Shown here in pieces: positions 1 through 8,427 of a stretch of 64,000 bases of DNA. The notes under the pieces are model-generated. The model saw only the letters and a list, made by a program, of their open reading frames with translations, was not told the DNA's origin and made no database searches. The stretch is from Promethearchaeota archaeon (GTDB lineage: Archaea; Asgardarchaeota; Lokiarchaeia; Sigyniarchaeales; SOKP01). The stretch spans positions 124,001-188,000 of the forward strand of contig JAUWGH010000008.1 in assembly GCA_030606485.1 (NCBI GenBank). The letters run 5' to 3'. Within the stretch, counting starts at the first letter, position 1; the number at the start of each line of letters is the position of its first letter. A program made the position numbers and the translations under genes.

Positions 1-245
1 TTTGGATTTCTTGGATGGAGATCAATATATATAATTCTACTTTTTAACAGGATATCGTTTTTTAAACTTAAAAAATCTGAATCAAAAGTAATTATTATGG
101 CATTCTCATTTAATGCTATTTCAGCAACTTCTCCATTGGTTATTCCAAGTTTGTTTAGATCTTTTAAAGTTTTTACGTCATATCCAATATTAAGAATTAT
201 ATTTTTAATTGAATGAGGTACATTTTCATCAAGTAAGAATTTCAA
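1..245 (-). CDS. DUF5615 PIN-like toxin, partial
   Basis: This is the N-terminal part of a gene that runs off the left edge of the window. Reading the minus strand from a TTG at 245 gives a protein beginning KFLLDENVPHSI, with the second motif IITFDSDF about 50 residues later. These two acidic motifs are typical of the DUF5615 (PIN-like, Mut7-C related) family, whose members are usually predicted RNase toxins. The frame is the same as that of the upstream DUF433 gene and its stop lies 3 nt before the TTG, so TTG is the only plausible start. The two genes form a compact toxin-antitoxin pair. Nuclease function is inferred from the family only. Confidence 0.75.
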   Translation of the reverse strand, partial: MKFLLDENVPHSIKNIILNIGYDVKTLKDLNKLGITNGEVAEIALNENAIIITFDSDFLSLKNDILLKSRIIYIDLHPRNP

Positions 246-248
246 GTC

Positions 249-494
249 TTAATGAACCTCTTCTCTAAATTTCTCTTTTAGATCAATTTGAGAAAGGTAT
301 TTTTGAGCATCTTGGCCTAGTTTAATTATTTTAAGAAGAATTTTTCGATTTAAAGTAGGATATTCTTCTAATATTTCTTCTATTGAATAATTGAGTCCAA
401 TTAATTCGAAAATTAAATCAACTGGAATTCGAGTTCCTTTTATTACAAGTTTTCCTCCAAGAATTTGAGGATTGTATTCAATAATATCTGACAT
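249..494 (-). CDS. DUF433 antitoxin
   Basis: This 81-residue protein has the complete DUF433 signature: a GGKLVIKGTRIPV segment near residue 13, then a helix-turn-helix-like region with EEILEEYPTL. DUF433 proteins are small DNA-binding antitoxins usually paired with DUF5615 toxins, which is exactly the neighbour here, 3 nt downstream on the same strand. The likely role is to neutralise the toxin and repress the pair's own promoter; that is family knowledge, not visible in the sequence. The AT-rich 127-bp gap to meaB probably carries the promoter. Confidence 0.82.
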   Translation of the reverse strand: MSDIIEYNPQILGGKLVIKGTRIPVDLIFELIGLNYSIEEILEEYPTLNRKILLKIIKLGQDAQKYLSQIDLKEKFREEVH

Positions 495-621
495 CTTTTA
501 TCTAAGAATAATAATCAAATTCAATAATAAATATTTTCACTCCAATAATATTGAATACTAATTTTATTATTAATATATCCAGAATTGTGAATAATAGAAT
601 AAAAGAAGAATAAAGAATTTT

Positions 622-1599
622 TTAATCCGATTTTTTCATTTCAAATTTAACATTACTAAATAAATCGTGAACCATATCGTAGATTTTAAATTTCTTACCT
701 TGTAAAACAGAATTAGAAATTTTATTTAGATCATCTTCACTTATTAGACTTTCTAGAACCTTTCCTATTTTAGATGATAGTAATTCTTCTATTTTATATG
801 CAAATCTATGTTTTTTCTTTTCTTTCAGCAATTCAGATAGCTCAAGGTGTTCTTTATGATCCATTATCTTTTCTATTAAAGAATTAACTCCTTCTCCGGT
901 AATAGAATTTGTCATTATAACTGGTGCCCTCCAGCCACTCTGGGTAATAGTTGCATCGTCAAGCATCATTTCCATTTGCACAACAATATCTTCCCCCCCT
1001 AAATCCTTTTTATTTACAACATAAACATCTCCAACTTCAATTATTCCGGCTTTTTGTATCTGTATCGAATCTCCATACCCAGGAACCATTATTACAACTG
1101 TAGTATAAGCTAAATTATAAATATCAAATTCGGATTGACCTACACCTACAGTTTCAATTATGATAAAATCCATTCCAAAAGCTTCATACAATAAAGTTAT
1201 ATCAAAAACAGCTCGTGAAATACCACCTTTATAACCTCTTGATGCAAGGCTCCGTATAAATATATTTGGATGTAAAGAAATATCTGTCATCCTTACTCTA
1301 TCTCCTAGAAAAGCTCCTCCAGTAAAAGGTGAGGTTGGATCTACAGAAATAATTCCGATTGACTTTCCATTTTCTAATAAAATCTTTGAAAAAGCATTAA
1401 CTAAAGTGCTTTTTCCTACGCCTGGAGACCCAGTTATCCCAATAATATAAGAATCGTTTTCTGAACTATCAAAATTATTAAATATGTTAGTAGTGGTTTC
1501 AGGATTATTTTCAACAAGAGTTATAAGCCTTGCTAAGGCAATTTTATCCTTTTTTTTAAATTTCTCAATTAAAAGATCAATGTCATAATTTCGTTTCAA
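622..1599 (-). CDS. meaB: MeaB/ArgK-type G-protein chaperone of acyl-CoA mutase
   Basis: This 325-residue G3E-family GTPase has a P-loop at residues 57-65 (GSPGVGKST), a DPTSPF switch segment, ETVGVGQSE as the Walker B/switch II region, and NKKD near residue 195 for guanine recognition. MeaB proteins gate loading of adenosylcobalamin into methylmalonyl-CoA-type mutases and protect or rescue the enzyme. The gene lies 75 bp downstream of the B12-binding subunit of the mutase and in the same direction, so the three genes probably form one operon. The length is normal for the family. Its presence supports a genuinely B12-dependent mutase next door. Confidence 0.93.
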   Translation of the reverse strand: MKRNYDIDLLIEKFKKKDKIALARLITLVENNPETTTNIFNNFDSSENDSYIIGITGSPGVGKSTLVNAFSKILLENGKSIGIISVDPTSPFTGGAFLGDRVRMTDISLHPNIFIRSLASRGYKGGISRAVFDITLLYEAFGMDFIIIETVGVGQSEFDIYNLAYTTVVIMVPGYGDSIQIQKAGIIEVGDVYVVNKKDLGGEDIVVQMEMMLDDATITQSGWRAPVIMTNSITGEGVNSLIEKIMDHKEHLELSELLKEKKKHRFAYKIEELLSSKIGKVLESLISEDDLNKISNSVLQGKKFKIYDMVHDLFSNVKFEMKKSD

Positions 1600-1674
1600 A
1601 TAAAAATAACACCAAATATATCGTTTATTCTTTTTTAATTAGAGTAAGATTTAATTATTCTTAATTATTAATAA

Positions 1675-2105
1675 TTATTTTTTAGTATTTTCTACAATAA
1701 AATTAACAACATCTGCAACGACAGTTCCAGGACCATAGACATTTGCTACACCCATTTTTTTTAATGTGGGAAAATCCATCACCGGAATTACACCACCAAC
1801 AAGTATTAAAAAGTGATCTTTTACGCCTTTTTCTTTTAGGAGATTTATGACTCTTTCAGTATATACTAAGTGAGCCCCTGAATGCATACTTAAACCAATA
1901 ACATCAACATCTTCGCTAATTGCAGACTCAACGATCTGTTCGACATTTTGAAACCCTCCAAATATAACTTCCATACCAGCGTCTCTTAAGCCTCTTGAAA
2001 CAACTACGCCACCTCGCCAATGCCCGTGAGCATTTTATCCTAAGAACTTTAGAATAAATCTATGCCGGGCTTGGACATTAAAACTCTTATTTTTCTCTCA
2101 CTCAT
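1675..2105 (-). CDS. Acyl-CoA mutase small B12-binding subunit, split by a 32-nt BHB intron
   Basis: Without splicing the reading frame gives only 99 residues from an internal ATG at 1974, lacking the B12-ligand motif. A short exon 1 (2105-2060, 46 nt) begins with ATG preceded by GAGGTG six bases upstream and encodes MSERKIRVLMSKPGI plus the first base of an Asp codon. Exon 2 (2027-1675, 353 nt) supplies the rest. Joined, they give 132 residues, the usual length for this subunit, with the cobalamin motif D16-x-H18-x-x-G21 restored, followed by VVVSRGLRDAGMEV and the GLSMHSGAH and GGVIP segments of the B12-binding Rossmann fold. Unspliced mRNA hits stops right after exon 1. The catalytic subunit ends 18 nt upstream and meaB follows, so this gene sits where a functional subunit is expected. 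A plain pseudogene is the alternative, but the exact intron geometry argues against it. Confidence 0.85.
2028..2059 (-). other. Archaeal bulge-helix-bulge mRNA intron (32 nt)
   Basis: On the minus strand the exon 1 end forms an outer helix GCCCG/CGGGC with the start of exon 2. A 4-bp central helix follows, GCAT (exon 1) with ATGC (intron). There are two 3-nt bulges on opposite strands, AGA at the 5' site and TCA at the 3' site. The intron body is a 10-bp hairpin, TTTATTCTAA with TTAGGATAAA (one G-U pair), closed by the loop AGTTC. This is the canonical hBHBh' substrate of the archaeal tRNA-splicing endonuclease. Cutting after the second base of each bulge (AG^A and TC^A) excises 32 nt and restores the frame exactly. 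Confidence 0.87.
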
Positions 2106-2122
2106 ACTTTACACCTCATTCT

Positions 2123-3796
2123 TTAAATAGCAATTGGGGGCTCCCAGATTCCCCAAACTTCGCGATAAACATCGCATATTTCACCAACTGTTGCTCCTTC
2201 TTTTGTTATTTCCATCATAATGGGCATTACATTCTCTTCTTTTTCACATACTTTTCGTAATTTATCAAAAAGTGTTTCTAATTTTTTGTTATCTCTTCGC
2301 TTTCGCAAATTAATAATCCTTTCTTGTTCAATTTTTACTGCTTCTTTATTAGTTCTAAATACAGTTGTTGTTTGATCATAAGGAACTGGAAATTTATTGA
2401 CTCCAAGCACGATTTCTTCTCCTTTTTCAATACGATTTTGCCTACGCATAAAAGCATCTCTCATTTCCTTATATAACCAGCCTGTATCTAATGCTCTAGC
2501 AATATTTCCAACCTTTTCGATTTTATCTATATAAGACAACACTTTTTCTTCGAGCTCATCAGTTAGCCACTCAATAAAATAAGAACCCGCTAATGGATCA
2601 ATAGTATTTGGAACTCTTGTTTCATCTTGTATTACTTGTTGTGTTCTTAAAGCAAGTAAGACAGCTTCTTCAGAAGGCAAGCAAATTGCTTCATCATAAG
2701 AATTTGTGTGGAGTGATTGTACTCCGCCTAATGCTGCTTCTAAAGCTTGAATTGTTGTTCTTATTATATTTACATTAGGAGATTGAGCAGTTAAGGAGCT
2801 TCCAGCAGTTTGAACATGAAACCTAAATTCCATAGATCTTGGATTTTTTGCTTCGTATCTATCTTTTATTAATTTACTCCAAATCCTTCTTGCTGCCCTA
2901 TATTTAGCTATTTCTTCAAAGAAATCCTTATGAGCTGAGAGATGAAATGCAAGACGACTAACAAAATCATCAACTTTCCAACCTCTGTCAATTAAATTAT
3001 CAATATGAGAACATGCACTTGCAAATACAAATCCTAATTCTTGAATTGCATCAATTCCACCTTCCCTATAATTATATCCCGTAAAATTGATAGGATGCCA
3101 CCTTGGGACATTTTTTTGTGGTACACACCACTCAATTAAATCACAAGCTAATCGAAGAATATGATAAGGATTTACATTTTTATAAGGAACATATCCAACC
3201 GTCATTGTTAAGATATCATTTTGTGTTGTTCCCATCAATGCTTTAATATCAAGTCCACGCATTTTCGCCATATTATAATACATCGCACATACAGGTGCTG
3301 AAGTAAAAGGCTCAACTATTAATGCAACACTAACTTTATCTATTGGTAATCCTTCTGTAAGGGCAAACATACTGTCAATACAATATAATGGGACTCCTGA
3401 TGTTCCAACTTCAGCATCTCCGTCAGGATTAGTTGGATCTATACCATTAAATGTTAAAGCATCAACAGCTGCACTAAATCCAGTTTCTCCATGAGAATAT
3501 AAAAACTTCCATCTTTTATTAGTCTCTTCAGGTGTCCCATGCCCTGAAAACAGTCTCATAGTCCATAATTGTCCCCTATACATGTTTGGATATACTCCTC
3601 TGGTATAAGGAGTGTTCCCAGGAAAACCCACATCCTCTAAATAATTGCTCTTTACGTCTAATGGAGTGTATAAATTTTTTATTGGAATTCCTGAATCCGT
3701 AATAAATTTTATTTCGCGTTCTTTTGTATTTTCAAATTTTTTATCCCATTCTTGCTTCTTTTCTTTAATTTTTTCAAGGTAATTCTCATCAAACAT
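2123..3796 (-). CDS. B12-dependent acyl-CoA mutase, catalytic (large) subunit
   Basis: This 557-residue TIM-barrel subunit belongs to the methylmalonyl-CoA mutase family. The CoA-binding entry motif YPNMYRGQLWTMR is at 69-81, GTTQNDI at 189-195, HVQTAGSSL and an AQSPNVNIIRTTIQALEAALGG segment near 340-365, and DPLAGSYFIE near 410. By eye alignment three substrate-contact positions differ from true methylmalonyl-CoA mutase: Phe83 where Tyr89 is expected, Tyr202 for Arg207, and Asn242 in GYNYREGG for His244. The loss of Tyr and Arg removes the carboxylate-binding pair, as in isobutyryl-CoA-type mutases, so the substrate is probably not methylmalonyl-CoA. The B12-binding domain is encoded separately 18 nt downstream. 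Family assignment is firm; substrate is open. Confidence 0.88.
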   Translation of the reverse strand: MFDENYLEKIKEKKQEWDKKFENTKEREIKFITDSGIPIKNLYTPLDVKSNYLEDVGFPGNTPYTRGVYPNMYRGQLWTMRLFSGHGTPEETNKRWKFLYSHGETGFSAAVDALTFNGIDPTNPDGDAEVGTSGVPLYCIDSMFALTEGLPIDKVSVALIVEPFTSAPVCAMYYNMAKMRGLDIKALMGTTQNDILTMTVGYVPYKNVNPYHILRLACDLIEWCVPQKNVPRWHPINFTGYNYREGGIDAIQELGFVFASACSHIDNLIDRGWKVDDFVSRLAFHLSAHKDFFEEIAKYRAARRIWSKLIKDRYEAKNPRSMEFRFHVQTAGSSLTAQSPNVNIIRTTIQALEAALGGVQSLHTNSYDEAICLPSEEAVLLALRTQQVIQDETRVPNTIDPLAGSYFIEWLTDELEEKVLSYIDKIEKVGNIARALDTGWLYKEMRDAFMRRQNRIEKGEEIVLGVNKFPVPYDQTTTVFRTNKEAVKIEQERIINLRKRRDNKKLETLFDKLRKVCEKEENVMPIMMEITKEGATVGEICDVYREVWGIWEPPIAI

Positions 3797-4022
3797 TAAA
3801 TAATCACGAAATTTTATTATAAATTAATATTTATCTAACTAAATATAATTATAATAAACAACTAAAAAATTTAATCTTTTAAAATAGATATTTTTTTAAT
3901 AAGATTTTAAATTATGTGCGATAAATCCCTCTGGATAAAGATATAAGAACACTTTTATTTCATAGATTCACATGGATTCAAACAATTAAAACGTCTGGAA
4001 ATCTGATAATTCTTTTTTCTCT

Positions 4023-4664
4023 TTAACTAACCAATTCTAAGGCTTTTTTTGCAGCTTCTGGTGCAGTGCGAGCCCAACCATCTGCTCCATACAACTTAGC
4101 GACTTCTTCAGTCACTGGACCTCCTCCAACCATGATTTTTATATCTAGGTTCTGTTTATGGACATCTTCGATTACTTTTTTCATTTTTACCATTGTAGAG
4201 GTCATTAATGCGGACATGGCAAGGATATCTGCATTAGTTTTTTTTACCTCCTCAATAAACCGTCCTAATTTTACATCATACCCCAAATCATGAACTACAA
4301 ACCCTTGTGCTATCAACAAATACTTGACAAATTCTTTGCCCAAATCATGAATATCTCCTTCCATTACGCCTAGAACAACAACTCCCTTCTTTTTTTCTGC
4401 TTTTTCTTTGATTAATTGAGGTTTTAAAATGTTTAACCCCTCATTGAATGCATCTGCACTAGCCATTAATTCAGGTGCAAAGATTTCTTTTTCATAGAGA
4501 TCTCCTAATTCTATAAACCCTCTAGCTAGACCTTCATTTAACACTATTTGCGCATCTATTCCTTCTTTTAAAGCGTCTTTAGTGATTTCTATAACAGCTT
4601 CAATATCATAATTTTTTACGCTCTCTCTGAGCTTTTTTAAAATTTCTTCTTTTTTATTTTCCAT
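4023..4664 (-). CDS. Methyltransferase corrinoid protein (MtaC/MttC family)
   Basis: This 213-residue protein has an N-terminal helical cap domain (about 1-90, with the GLARGFIELGDLY and PELMASADAFNEG segments) and a C-terminal B12-binding Rossmann domain with D104-I-H106-D-L-G109, the lower-axial histidine motif, then SALMTSTM and VGGGPVTEE. Such proteins carry a methyl group on cobalt between a substrate-specific methyltransferase and an acceptor methyltransferase. It lies 16 nt after the UroD-family methyltransferase, which is the likely partner. No substrate-specific MtaB/MttB-like methyltransferase is present in the window. The methyl donor is unknown. Confidence 0.9.
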   Translation of the reverse strand: MENKKEEILKKLRESVKNYDIEAVIEITKDALKEGIDAQIVLNEGLARGFIELGDLYEKEIFAPELMASADAFNEGLNILKPQLIKEKAEKKKGVVVLGVMEGDIHDLGKEFVKYLLIAQGFVVHDLGYDVKLGRFIEEVKKTNADILAMSALMTSTMVKMKKVIEDVHKQNLDIKIMVGGGPVTEEVAKLYGADGWARTAPEAAKKALELVS

Positions 4665-4680
4665 TTTAAATCCCTCCTAA

Positions 4681-5772
4681 TTATTCATATTTTCCGTAGA
4701 TCTCAGCTGCCTTAACCATGGCTATAGCATTGTACAATGAAGCATACGGAGGATATTCACATGCTGAACCAAGGATATACCCTCGCTTCCAATTTCTAAA
4801 AACTTCAATCTCTCTTTTGCATTCTGCTATCACTTCACTAGGTGTTCCAAGAGCAAGAAGTGATGTATCCACATAGCCTATAAAAATAACTTTTTCACTA
4901 TATTTTTCTATCATCTCTTCCTCGGTTTCACAGTCATATGGCAAATAAGCAAAGTTCATGCCGATTGGTTTTAACCATTTGATCAAAAGATCGAAGTATG
5001 CTCCACGTCCGCAATTATGGGTTAAAAACATGGCTCCTTTCTTTTTCGCAGCATCAACTATCCTCTTTTGATAAGGGGCATCTAGCTCTTCCCACATTTC
5101 CCTACTCATAATATCTTTTTGAGCACAAACAGTTGGTATCATAAGCATTGAAGGACCTCCACCTGCTGCTTCAATTTGCTTTTCTACATATTCAACTAAT
5201 ATATCTGTGATAAAATCCAAAGCTTCATGAAGTTCTTCTTTATGCCAAATCCAATCCCGAATTAGGTCTTGTGGCCTTCGAAGTCGAACTAGAACGCCCA
5301 TTGGACCAATAGTTATAGCCCCTCCCATGCCCACGATGTCACTTAATTTCTTAATTCCGTGTATCACATCATTCATCCTTTTTGCTTTCTCCCAACTAAA
5401 TTTTTTTACAATCTTATAATCTTTTGGATCTTTAATAAGCCACTTGGTAGGATCAGGGTAGGGTGTATCATCTTCAGGAAAAATAGTAGCTCCACCAAAA
5501 TCAGTTGATTCTACACAGAGGTCAGGCCCTAAAGATGAAGGAAGCGCATCATGGCCAACTATCTTCATAGCCTCTAGATGACATTTTATTGCCACATCTG
5601 AATTTTGAGCATATTCTCGATAGGAAATACCAAGAAGATGACGAGAAGCAGCACCAATTAACGGAATTGCTGGTACTCTGTCGATCTTTCGTTTCATGAA
5701 AAGCCCTAGCAATCTTTCAGTAATTTCCGCAATTTTCTCTTTTATAAATTTATTTTCATTTTCGGATTTCAT
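4681..5772 (-). CDS. Uroporphyrinogen decarboxylase-family corrinoid methyltransferase
   Basis: This 363-residue protein belongs to the UroD superfamily, which includes MtaA/MtbA methylcobamide:thiol methyltransferases. It has H252-x-C254 (THNCGRG) and Cys338 (GSACEYPPY), matching the zinc-binding His-Cys-Cys set of the methyltransferase branch rather than the Arg-rich substrate site of true heme-pathway UroD. The gene starts an apparent two-gene unit with the corrinoid protein downstream. It could act as the second methyltransferase, or, as in some MtgB-like family members, on the methyl donor directly; sequence alone does not decide. Start ATG at 5772 is followed by a lysine-rich N-terminus of ordinary length. 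Confidence 0.8.
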   Translation of the reverse strand: MKSENENKFIKEKIAEITERLLGLFMKRKIDRVPAIPLIGAASRHLLGISYREYAQNSDVAIKCHLEAMKIVGHDALPSSLGPDLCVESTDFGGATIFPEDDTPYPDPTKWLIKDPKDYKIVKKFSWEKAKRMNDVIHGIKKLSDIVGMGGAITIGPMGVLVRLRRPQDLIRDWIWHKEELHEALDFITDILVEYVEKQIEAAGGGPSMLMIPTVCAQKDIMSREMWEELDAPYQKRIVDAAKKKGAMFLTHNCGRGAYFDLLIKWLKPIGMNFAYLPYDCETEEEMIEKYSEKVIFIGYVDTSLLALGTPSEVIAECKREIEVFRNWKRGYILGSACEYPPYASLYNAIAMVKAAEIYGKYE

Positions 5773-5976
5773 AAGTTTCTTTTATTATTTTTATTTAAAT
5801 ATATTTCGTATAAGAGAACTTGCCTGATCATTTTTCCTAATGAGATCGATTTTTTCTTAAAATTTTGTATTTTTTAATATTATTTTATTATAAACCGTAT
5901 TAAATCCCAGTTCAATTTCTAATCTCTTTAAAAAATGTCTTAATAACTAACAAAAGGTCGAGTCGTATCTGAATTT

Positions 5977-6816
5977 TTACGATCTAGAGATGTAATATCT
6001 AAATTTATTATCATCAATCTGCCATGCATAAAAAAAATCAAAAGCTTTCTTGGTATCCCATAGATTCTTTATATTTTTAATACCATTGTAAAGATCCGTT
6101 AAAAGTGTCTTATCACATGGATATTTTCTATGTGATGGATAGAGTTCAAGATCTTTTTGTTTTTCACATAATTCTATCAATTTAGAAAGAGTTATGAGAA
6201 CTTTTGGAAAGGATTTTCTTTTAGGTAAAAATTGATCTCCATAATAAGCTACATCACTCGTAAAAAGTTCGCCTGTGCTTATAAGCAAACATATAGAACC
6301 GGGAGAATGCCCGGGAGTATGAATTATTCTAACACTTATTCCTCCTAAGTCAAAGATATCACCATCTCTTAATGTATTAATAACTTCTGCTGGCGGAATT
6401 GAAAAGTCTTTTTCCTCATACTTTCTTACAATTTCGCATGGAGAATCTTTTAAAAACGATAAATCATAAGGTTTCGAAATAATATATGCTTCGTTTTCAT
6501 GAATATATACTTCTCCGAATTCCTCATTTCCTAAAATATGATCCCAATGGGCATGAGTATTGAAAACCAATAAATTTCTTTCACCTATCAGTTCATCTAC
6601 GACCGGTTTTAGAGGATATAATCCACATCCTGTATCAAGTAAAAGAGCAGTATGAGTTCCTAAAAGTAAGTACATATTAAGAGGATCATTTCTATAAGCT
6701 GGATGAACAACAGAGATATTTTCTTTAATTACATATAGATAATCTTTATGTTTCGAAACCTTAAAATGCTGTTTATCATCACTCATAATTAATGAATTAT
6801 GGAATTTTCTGACCAT
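5977..6816 (-). CDS. Metallo-beta-lactamase-fold hydrolase
   Basis: This 279-residue protein carries the H88-x-H90-x-D92-H93 motif (THAHWDH), H170 in HTPGHSPGS and D188 in FTSDVAYYG, the full ligand set for a dinuclear metal centre of the metallo-beta-lactamase superfamily (glyoxalase II-like branch). It probably hydrolyses a thioester or ester, but the substrate cannot be read from the sequence. It stands alone between the methyltransferase unit and the divergent acyl-CoA dehydrogenase; the 116-bp gap to the latter is AT-rich and presumably holds both promoters. A second Met (residue 11) is an alternative start. Confidence 0.85.
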   Translation of the reverse strand: MVRKFHNSLIMSDDKQHFKVSKHKDYLYVIKENISVVHPAYRNDPLNMYLLLGTHTALLLDTGCGLYPLKPVVDELIGERNLLVFNTHAHWDHILGNEEFGEVYIHENEAYIISKPYDLSFLKDSPCEIVRKYEEKDFSIPPAEVINTLRDGDIFDLGGISVRIIHTPGHSPGSICLLISTGELFTSDVAYYGDQFLPKRKSFPKVLITLSKLIELCEKQKDLELYPSHRKYPCDKTLLTDLYNGIKNIKNLWDTKKAFDFFYAWQIDDNKFRYYISRS

Positions 6817-6941
6817 ATAAGTTTAGTCTTAAAAACCAACCTATTAAATTTAATTAGAATTATTTATTAAATTATTTAATTGTTTAAACTAGTATAAATT
6901 ATAAGAATTATTAAAAATACAATAAAAAATAGATGATTATT

Positions 6942-8096
6942 ATGGATTTTTCACTAACTGAAAAACAAAAAATGATTCAAAAAACAACACGTGAATTTGC
7001 GGAAAAATATATCGCACCTATCACAGAAGAAAGTGATCAAAAACAAGAATTAAATCAAGATGTTTTCGAAAAGATGAAAGAAATGAATTTTTTTGGTACT
7101 TGTATTCCAAAAGAATATGGGGGAGCAGGATTACATGATGATACATTGAGTTTTTGTATTATAACAGAAGAAATCGGACGTGTCGATGCTTCTTGGTCAA
7201 TAACTACTGGAGTCCACTGTAGCGTGGTTGCATCTCCAATATATAGATTTGGAACTGAAGAACAAAAACAAAAATTTTTAATTCCACTTGCAAAAGGCGA
7301 AAAATTAGGAACATTTGCTTTGACTGAAGCTAATGCTGGTTCAGATGCAGGAGGAGTTCAATTGAGCGCAGTATTAGATGGAGATGAATGGATTTTAAAT
7401 GGTAGCAAAATTTTTAATACAAATGGTGGAATAGCAAAAATATTGCTCGTTGTTGCAAAGACAGGCGAAGAAAGTGCAAGAAAGGCTCTAACAATTTTTA
7501 TAGTCGATACAGTTACTCCAGGTTATTCAGTAGGTGTAAAAGAAGATAAATTAGGAGTTCGCGCTTCAAATACTTCCGAACTTGTATTTCAAGATGTTCG
7601 AGTGCCTCAAGAAAATATATTAGGTAAAATTGGGGATGGTTTTCGGCTCGCTTTAAAAATATTGGATTTTGGACGGATATCTATTGCAGCGCAATGTGTT
7701 GGATTAGGACAAGCATCATTAGAAGCAGCAGTTAAATACGCAAATGAAAGGGAACAATTTGGACAGAAAATAGGGCGGTTTCAAGGTATCCAATGGAAAA
7801 TTACTGATATGGCATGCGCTGTCGAATCTGGTAGATTATTAACATATAAAGCTGCCTATATGTGTGATAAAGGATTGGATTATGGTTTGGCTAGCTCAAT
7901 GGCAAAACTTGTCGCATCTGAAGCAGCAATGCAAGCAGCTCATGATGCTTGTCAAATACATGGTGGATATGGTTTGATGAAGGCGTATCCTGTAGAGAGA
8001 TATTTTAGAGACGCAAAAATGGGTGAAATATATGAAGGAACTTCTGAAATTCAACGTTTAGTAATTGCTAACCATTTATTAAGGAAAGGATTTTAA
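6942..8096 (+). CDS. Acyl-CoA dehydrogenase
   Basis: This FAD-dependent acyl-CoA dehydrogenase of about 384 residues has FALTEANAGSDAGG (flavin and substrate contact), a region equivalent to the GxRxSxT loop (GVRASNTSE), REQFGQKIGRFQGIQWK, QIHGGYGLMKAYPVERYFRDAK and the C-terminal YEGTSEIQRLVIA with the catalytic Glu. The start is set at ATG 6942; an ATG at 6933 would add three residues. It probably oxidises a short or branched acyl-CoA and passes electrons to the ETF encoded 330 bp downstream. The gene also sits near the acyl-CoA mutase operon, which fits branched-chain acyl-CoA metabolism. Confidence 0.93.
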   Translation: MDFSLTEKQKMIQKTTREFAEKYIAPITEESDQKQELNQDVFEKMKEMNFFGTCIPKEYGGAGLHDDTLSFCIITEEIGRVDASWSITTGVHCSVVASPIYRFGTEEQKQKFLIPLAKGEKLGTFALTEANAGSDAGGVQLSAVLDGDEWILNGSKIFNTNGGIAKILLVVAKTGEESARKALTIFIVDTVTPGYSVGVKEDKLGVRASNTSELVFQDVRVPQENILGKIGDGFRLALKILDFGRISIAAQCVGLGQASLEAAVKYANEREQFGQKIGRFQGIQWKITDMACAVESGRLLTYKAAYMCDKGLDYGLASSMAKLVASEAAMQAAHDACQIHGGYGLMKAYPVERYFRDAKMGEIYEGTSEIQRLVIANHLLRKGF

Positions 8097-8427
8097 AGAC
8101 GAGGATCTTATAAATTGGAAATATTAATTTGTTATGAACTTAACTAGGTTTATCTTATTTTTATCTTTTTTTTTGTAAATTTTGAGTCAAAATATAAGAA
8201 TTATTAGAAAATTGCCCAAAAAAATCCCACTTTATTAAAAATGATATAAGCGCCATTTGGTATAGAACATAGCTATTTTTACCATCAAATTTCATTATTT
8301 CAAATTTTTTTTATTGTTATTACGACTTTGTTAAATTTCATAAAGTATTAGAATCATATTTTTAAGATTACTAATATTACAAGAATAATAATAATAGTAA
8401 AATGTTTTTATGTGAAGACGTGTTTAA
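8097..8427. other. Intergenic region before etfB
   Basis: A 331-bp AT-rich gap between the acyl-CoA dehydrogenase and etfB. It contains T-rich tracts near 8160-8175 and 8308-8316 that could end or start transcription. I see no credible small gene and no recognisable structured RNA. Confidence 0.5.

Noticed and set aside
1675-1974. The small mutase subunit could be a 99-residue protein starting at an internal ATG.
   Set aside because: That version lacks the cobalt-ligand motif and the first strand; a strong SD plus ATG at 2105, correct coding on both sides of the 32-nt insert and a perfect BHB make the spliced form far more likely.
4681-5772. A genuine heme-pathway uroporphyrinogen decarboxylase.
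   Set aside because: The presence of His-x-Cys and a distal Cys, and the corrinoid-protein neighbour, fit the methyltransferase branch.
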